A stretch of 20,047 bases of DNA from an uncultured Eubacteriales bacterium. Its GTDB lineage: Bacteria > Bacillota > Clostridia > Monoglobales > Monoglobaceae. Position numbers and translations under genes: made by a program. The first letter of the stretch is position 1; every line of letters starts with the position of its first letter. Shown here piece by piece: positions 16,014 through 20,047 of this stretch. A model generated the notes under the pieces. It saw only the letters and a program-made list of their open reading frames with translations. It had not been told where the DNA came from and made no database searches. The stretch lies in contig CAJKEB010000033.1 in assembly GCA_905198865.1 (NCBI GenBank), positions 1-20,047 of the forward strand. The letters run 5' to 3'.

Positions 16014-16022
16014 GGTTTTTAA

Positions 16023-16230
16023 TGCAATAAAAACCAAATAGATTTTCAAGTTGATATAGAGAATACCGATTTGTCTTTTATAAAGGAATTGGACGTAGTT
16101 TCCATATTTGCAAACTTGATAGATAACGCTTTTGAAAGCTGTGAGTTGTCAAAGGAAAAGAAAATGTATTTAAGTATAAATATATTCAACGAGTCATATT
16201 TGGCAATCCGTATGGATAACAGCTCCGCCA
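16023..16230 (+). pseudogene. GHKL (AgrC-like) histidine kinase fragment
   Basis: One frame reads CNKNQIDFQVDIENTDLSFI, then DVVSIFANLIDNAFESC and a beta strand, MYLSINIFNESYLAIRMDNS. This is the N-box region of the GHKL ATPase domain (NLxDNAxE) of AgrC/ComD-type sensor kinases, whose partners are peptide-pheromone response regulators. The N-terminal membrane domain and the downstream glycine boxes are missing, and there is no start codon or ribosome binding site. The fragment ends abruptly at about 16230 where the leucine-rich-repeat frame takes over. It is a relic, probably of a quorum-sensing kinase. Confidence 0.75.
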
Positions 16231-17129
16231 ATAGAAGGATATACATTCTGCGGAGACAGCGCAACCGTGGATGAATATATTTCTTTTGGGGAAAACACGG
16301 TAGTATTTAATTACAACAAGGCTGATTTGCCTGCAGAGACGCCTGTTGAATACGAGCTGATAAAAATCAAGCGAGATATAATTGCGGCTTTAAAGGCTTC
16401 AGATCCTGAAAGGTACAGTGATTATAACGATGATAGTGATATTTATTTAAGCGACTACCAAAACATACGCGTTCTTAATATAGATGGGAGCGAAGGCTGG
16501 AGCAGCTATGGCAAACAGATTGAAAAAATTGATTATCTTGAATATATGATCAACCTTGAGGAGCTTACAGTTGAATTTGGCTATCTGCGCGAACTTGATC
16601 TCAGTAATAATACCAAACTTAAAAAACTTAACTGTTCGCATAATGCATTGTTTGGGATCGATTTAAGCAAGAATACAGAACTTGAGGAATTAGACTGTAG
16701 CTACAATGGTTTGTTGGAGCTTGATTTTAGTTCAAATAAAAAACTAAAAAAAGTAAATTGTTCAAACAATTGGATAGACAATATTGCGGTTATATTATAA
16801 ACGGAATGTCTATTCTTAATCAGGTAGGTGAAGTAATCAGTACCGCACCGCAAATTAATGAGAACTTCAATGTTAAAATCGAGGTTAACAAGATAAAAAG
16901 CAACGATATAAATGGCTATATTATTTTGGCAGTATATGATATGAAAGGCGGGCTGCTGAATATTGATTGCGCAGAGGCAAACTTTGATACAAACAGTGAT
17001 TATGCTTCTTTCGATTTTAGTATTCCGGCTCAGAGAGCAGAAATAGACTCAATAAGAGCTTTTATTTGGAGTGGAGTTAATTCAATGAATCCGCTTGCGG
17101 AAACAAAAACAATTTATTTTACAAATTAA
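16219..17129 (+). pseudogene. leucine-rich-repeat exported protein, 5'-truncated and frameshifted
   Basis: The first frame (to TAA 16800) reads EGYTFCGDSATVDEYISFGE, an acidic linker (ASDPERYSDYNDDSDIYLSD), and then leucine-rich repeats of about 20 residues: LRELDLSNNTKLKKLNCSHN, LFGIDLSKNTELEELDCSYN, LLELDFSSNKKLKKVNCSNN. The second frame takes over at about 16790-16800 and carries a beta-rich C-terminal domain, INGYIILAVYDMKGGLLNI-like, ending IRAFIWSGVNSMNPLAET. That tail matches two other exported proteins here, so the two frames belong to one former gene split by a single-base indel. No signal peptide remains; the 5' end is replaced by the kinase fragment. A terminator follows. Likely once a secreted adhesion or interaction protein. 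Confidence 0.75.
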
Positions 17130-17155
17130 GTAAACATATTTCTTCCCAATTAAAC

Positions 17156-17189
17156 AAAAAGCAGGGCATATTTGCGCTCTGCTTTTTTG
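17156..17189 (+). terminator. terminator after the leucine-rich-repeat remnant
   Basis: AAAGCAG pairs with CTGCTTT, with inner GGC/GCT pairing, and is followed by TTTTTT. It is directly upstream of the ygiQ-family promoter, so it insulates that gene. Confidence 0.8.
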
Positions 17190-17200
17190 TTATTATACAT

Positions 17201-17236
17201 TTGACATAAGCATATATTAAATGTTATAATAATTCC
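17201..17236 (+). promoter_or_regulatory. promoter placed for a leaderless transcript
   Basis: TTGACA (17201-17206), an 18-base spacer and TATAAT (17225-17230). Only AATTCC separates the -10 from ATG 17237, so transcription would begin at or next to the start codon. There is no room for a Shine-Dalgarno sequence. Confidence 0.7.
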
Positions 17237-19084
17237 ATGAATAATTTTTTGCCTGTTTCAAAGAAAGATTTAAATATAATGGGGATAGATGAGTTTGACT
17301 TTGTATACGTCATCGGTGACGCATATGTTGATCATCCCAGCTTCGGACATGCCATTATCTCTCGTGTTCTTGAGCATAACGGATATACTGTCGGAATTAT
17401 TCCCCAGCCGGACTGGCACAGCTGTGAACCCTTCAAGCGGCTCGGAAGGCCGCGGCTTGGGTTTATTGTTATGTCCGGGAACATTGACCCTATGGTCAAT
17501 CACTACACATCTGCAAAAAAGATCAGAAATACCGACTTATATTCTCCCGGCGGAAAAGCAGGGTGCAGACCGGACAGAGCGGATATAGTATATTGCAATC
17601 GTATCAGAGAGGCATATGGCGACATTCCTATTATAATCGGCGGTATAGAGGCAAGTCTTCGCAGATTTGCGCATTACGACTACTGGAGCAACAAAGTCCG
17701 CCGCAGTATTCTGATTGACAGCGGAGCGGATTTGCTTATTTTCGGCATGGGCGAAAGACAAATTGTAGAAGTTGCAGAGCTGTTAAATGCCGGTGTGCCT
17801 ATCCGTGAAATCAAAAGCGTTACGGGTACAATGTATATTGAAAGCGATGAAGCTGCCCTGCCATATGACGGAATTATACTTCCGGGCTATGATGAAGTTG
17901 TATCAGACAAGAGAAAATATGCAGACGCAACGCGAATTGAGTATGAAGAACAGGACGCCGTACGAGGCAAACCGTTGATTCAGCTTGACCGTGACAGATA
18001 TACTGTACAAAATCCACCCGCAGCGCCGCTTAGTACACAGGAACTTGACGATGTGTATGCTCTGCCTTATACAAGGACATATCATCCGATATATAAAAAG
18101 CAAGGCGGTGTTCCGGCGCTTCAGGAGGTTGAATTTTCGATCACATCATGCCGCGGCTGTTACGGCGGCTGTAATTTTTGCGCTCTTACCTATCATCAGG
18201 GAAGAACTGTTACAGCCAGAAGCCATGAGTCTATCATTGAAGAAGCAAAGCTTTTGACAACTTTGAAGAATTTTAAAGGCTATATACACGATGTTGGCGG
18301 ACCAACTGCGAATTTTCGCTCTGCGGCGTGCAAGGAGCAGTTAAAGCGTGGAGTATGCAAAACTCGTCAATGCTTATTCCCGAAGCCGTGCAGAAATCTG
18401 ATTGTTGACCACAGTGATTATCTTGAACTACTCAAAAAGCTGCGCAGCCTGCCTAAGATAAAGAAGGTATTTGTCAGGAGCGGTATCAGATATGACTATC
18501 TGATTTATGACAAGGATGACAGCTTCTTTTATGAGCTTGTAAGCCATCACGTCAGCGGTCAGCTCAAGGTTGCGCCCGAACATATTTCGGACAATGTATT
18601 GAAGTATATGGGAAAGCCCGGAATTGATGTATACAGCAAGTTCTGCCGGAAATATGAAAAGGTTAATAAGGAACTGAACAAAAATCAATTTCTTGTGCCG
18701 TACCTAATGTCGTCACATCCCGGAAGCACTCTCGGCGATGCGGTAAAGCTTGCCGAATATCTGCGTGATACAGGGCATAATCCGGAGCAGGTTCAGGATT
18801 TTTATCCGACGCCCGGAAGTATTTCGACGTGTATGTACTATACAGGCATTGATCCGAGAACGATGGAGGGGGTCTATGTTCCGAGGTCATACGAGGAAAA
18901 GCAGATGCAAAGAGCCTTACTTCAGTACAGAAACCCAAAGAACTATAATATTGTTTTAAAAGCATTAAAAAAGGCGGGACGTGAGGATTTGATAGGCTAT
19001 GACGATAAGTGCCTTATATGTCCGCCGAAGTCGAACAAAACAAGCGGAAATAATAAGTCAAATAAACAAAAGAGGTATAAATAA
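17237..19084 (+). CDS. YgiQ family radical SAM protein
   Basis: 615 aa, typical for the family. The N-terminus FLPVSKKDLNIMGIDEFDFV then GDAYVDHPSFGHAI is the YgiQ signature and supports ATG 17237. GGIEASLRRFAHYDYWSN follows. The radical SAM cluster motif CxxxCxxC is C308, C312, C315 in SCRGCYGGCNFCALTYHQGR. The C-terminal extension (EQVQDFYPTPGSISTCMYYT, Asn/Lys-rich tail after CLICP) is the DUF3362-type part. Members carry [4Fe-4S]/SAM chemistry; no substrate is established to my knowledge. Unusually, the promoter lies right against the start codon. FolD follows 35 bases downstream with no terminator between, so the two are likely co-transcribed. Confidence 0.93.
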   Translation: MNNFLPVSKKDLNIMGIDEFDFVYVIGDAYVDHPSFGHAIISRVLEHNGYTVGIIPQPDWHSCEPFKRLGRPRLGFIVMSGNIDPMVNHYTSAKKIRNTDLYSPGGKAGCRPDRADIVYCNRIREAYGDIPIIIGGIEASLRRFAHYDYWSNKVRRSILIDSGADLLIFGMGERQIVEVAELLNAGVPIREIKSVTGTMYIESDEAALPYDGIILPGYDEVVSDKRKYADATRIEYEEQDAVRGKPLIQLDRDRYTVQNPPAAPLSTQELDDVYALPYTRTYHPIYKKQGGVPALQEVEFSITSCRGCYGGCNFCALTYHQGRTVTARSHESIIEEAKLLTTLKNFKGYIHDVGGPTANFRSAACKEQLKRGVCKTRQCLFPKPCRNLIVDHSDYLELLKKLRSLPKIKKVFVRSGIRYDYLIYDKDDSFFYELVSHHVSGQLKVAPEHISDNVLKYMGKPGIDVYSKFCRKYEKVNKELNKNQFLVPYLMSSHPGSTLGDAVKLAEYLRDTGHNPEQVQDFYPTPGSISTCMYYTGIDPRTMEGVYVPRSYEEKQMQRALLQYRNPKNYNIVLKALKKAGREDLIGYDDKCLICPPKSNKTSGNNKSNKQKRYK

Positions 19085-19119
19085 TATTTTACAAAACTAT
19101 TATATGAGGTGATTAAACA

Positions 19120-19974
19120 ATGGCAAAATTACTTAGTGGAAAGGTTGTTTCCGCGCGCGTGAAAGAAGAATTAAAATCCGAGGTTCAGGAATTAAAGAAC
19201 AAAGGCAAGCAAACCGGGCTTGCAGTCGTTCTGGTCGGAGAAGACCCTGCCTCAAAGGTTTATGTGAGGAATAAGGAAAAAGCCTGCGAGGAAATCGGAA
19301 TATATTCTCAAATGCACAAGCTGCCTGAGGAAACGACCGAGGAAGAACTCCTGGCGCTGATAAATAAGCTGAATGATGATGAGAAAATAGACGGAATTCT
19401 TGTTCAGCTTCCGCTGCCTGAGCATCTGGATGACAAAGTCATAATCAACAATATTCGGCCGGATAAGGATGTTGACGCTTTTCACCCGGTTAATGTCGGA
19501 AAGATAATGATCGGAGATTTTGATTTTCTTCCGTGTACTCCTGCCGGAATTATGGAGCTTATACACGAAAGCGGAGTCGATGTCGATGGCAAGAACTGTG
19601 TCGTAATAGGCAGAAGCAATATAGTAGGCAAGCCTATGTCAATGTTATTGCTTCATGAAAACGGAACTGTAACAACATGTCATTCTCATACCAAGGACTT
19701 GTCAGAAGTCACGAAACAAGCCGATATACTCGTTGCGGCTGTCGGCATAGCCAAGTTTGTCAAAGCTGATATGGTTAAGCCCGGAGCGGTAGTGATTGAC
19801 GTGGGAATGGACAGAGATGAAAACGGCAAGCTGTGCGGCGATGTTGATTTTGACAGCGTTGAGCCGGTTGCCGGCGCAATAACCCCGGTTCCCGGCGGAG
19901 TCGGACCTATGACTATTGCGATGCTGATGCGCAATGCCGTTACGGCTTCTAAAAATTTTATGAATAATAAATAG
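19120..19974 (+). CDS. folD: bifunctional methylenetetrahydrofolate dehydrogenase/methenyltetrahydrofolate cyclohydrolase
   Basis: 284 aa, full family length. It interconverts 5,10-methylene-, 5,10-methenyl- and 10-formyl-tetrahydrofolate in the cytosol for one-carbon metabolism. Visible marks are VLVGEDPASKVYVRNKEKAC (Y and K of the catalytic YxxxK: YVRNK), DGILVQLPLPEHLD, the loop PDKDVDAFHPVNVGKI, CTPAGIMELI, the Rossmann signature VVIGRSNIVGKPMSMLLL, TVTTCHSHT, and PVPGGVGPMTIAMLMRN. GAGGTGA precedes ATG. Last gene of the ygiQ-like operon. Confidence 0.97.
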   Translation: MAKLLSGKVVSARVKEELKSEVQELKNKGKQTGLAVVLVGEDPASKVYVRNKEKACEEIGIYSQMHKLPEETTEEELLALINKLNDDEKIDGILVQLPLPEHLDDKVIINNIRPDKDVDAFHPVNVGKIMIGDFDFLPCTPAGIMELIHESGVDVDGKNCVVIGRSNIVGKPMSMLLLHENGTVTTCHSHTKDLSEVTKQADILVAAVGIAKFVKADMVKPGAVVIDVGMDRDENGKLCGDVDFDSVEPVAGAITPVPGGVGPMTIAMLMRNAVTASKNFMNNK

Positions 19975-19982
19975 TTTTTTAG

Positions 19983-20009
19983 GGTGCATGCTTGTCATGC
20001 ACCTTTTTT
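19983..20009 (+). terminator. terminator after folD
   Basis: GGTGCATG (19983-19990), loop CTTGT and CATGCACC (19996-20003) form a perfect 8-bp stem followed by TTTTTT. It lies nine bases past the folD stop. Confidence 0.93.
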
Positions 20010-20047
20010 GATTTGAATAGATATTATATCTTAAAATATAAGTTAAA

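Overview
The window looks like chromosomal DNA of a low-GC Gram-positive anaerobe of the Clostridia type, probably a gut commensal. The grounds are AGGAGG-type ribosome binding sites, TTGACA/TATAAT promoters, Clostridia-style exported proteins (DUF6273 with Trp-rich tandem repeats, CARDB-like and beta-helix modules), and the UPF0237/UPF0210 gene pair. No species is named because nothing in the sequence fixes one.

Layout. Positions 121-470 (-) hold a TM2-domain membrane protein whose 5' end is frameshifted by a 14-bp tandem duplication. 471-912 is non-coding, with an orphan plus-strand terminator. 981-3901 (-) is a large DUF6273/tandem-repeat exported protein whose signal peptide lies in a different frame from the body. 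4079-4551 (+) is a decayed small exported protein. 4673-10178 (+) is an intact two-gene operon: a 1222-aa IdeS/Mac-like cysteine protease joined to CARDB-like and Pmp-like beta-helix regions, then a secreted DUF3089 alpha/beta-hydrolase. A 47-aa ORF follows, then tRNA-Glu and tRNA-Met on the minus strand. 10720-11563 contains a promoter with a perfect palindrome in its spacer and a TetR-like remnant. 11564-12685 (+) is a membrane-anchored choloylglycine-hydrolase-like Ntn hydrolase.

From 12815 the minus strand carries housekeeping-type genes: UPF0210 with its UPF0237 ACT partner, TspO/MBR, and a Cof-type HAD phosphatase. 16023-17129 (+) is a composite of broken genes: a GHKL (AgrC-like) kinase fragment abutting a leucine-rich-repeat exported protein. 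The window ends with an intact YgiQ radical SAM gene, apparently transcribed without a leader, and folD.

Main themes. (1) Three exported proteins of different architecture (981-3901, 4673-8341, 16219-17129) end in the same short C-terminal motif, [MF][LI]W[DNS][SG][LIV]xxMxPL[CA], which suggests a shared terminal domain or surface-handling signal. (2) Broken reading frames cluster in membrane, exported or regulatory genes, while the adjacent housekeeping genes are intact. This suggests an accessory surface-protein locus under decay, or switching by indels. (3) The intact protease/esterase operon is the most likely functional novelty.
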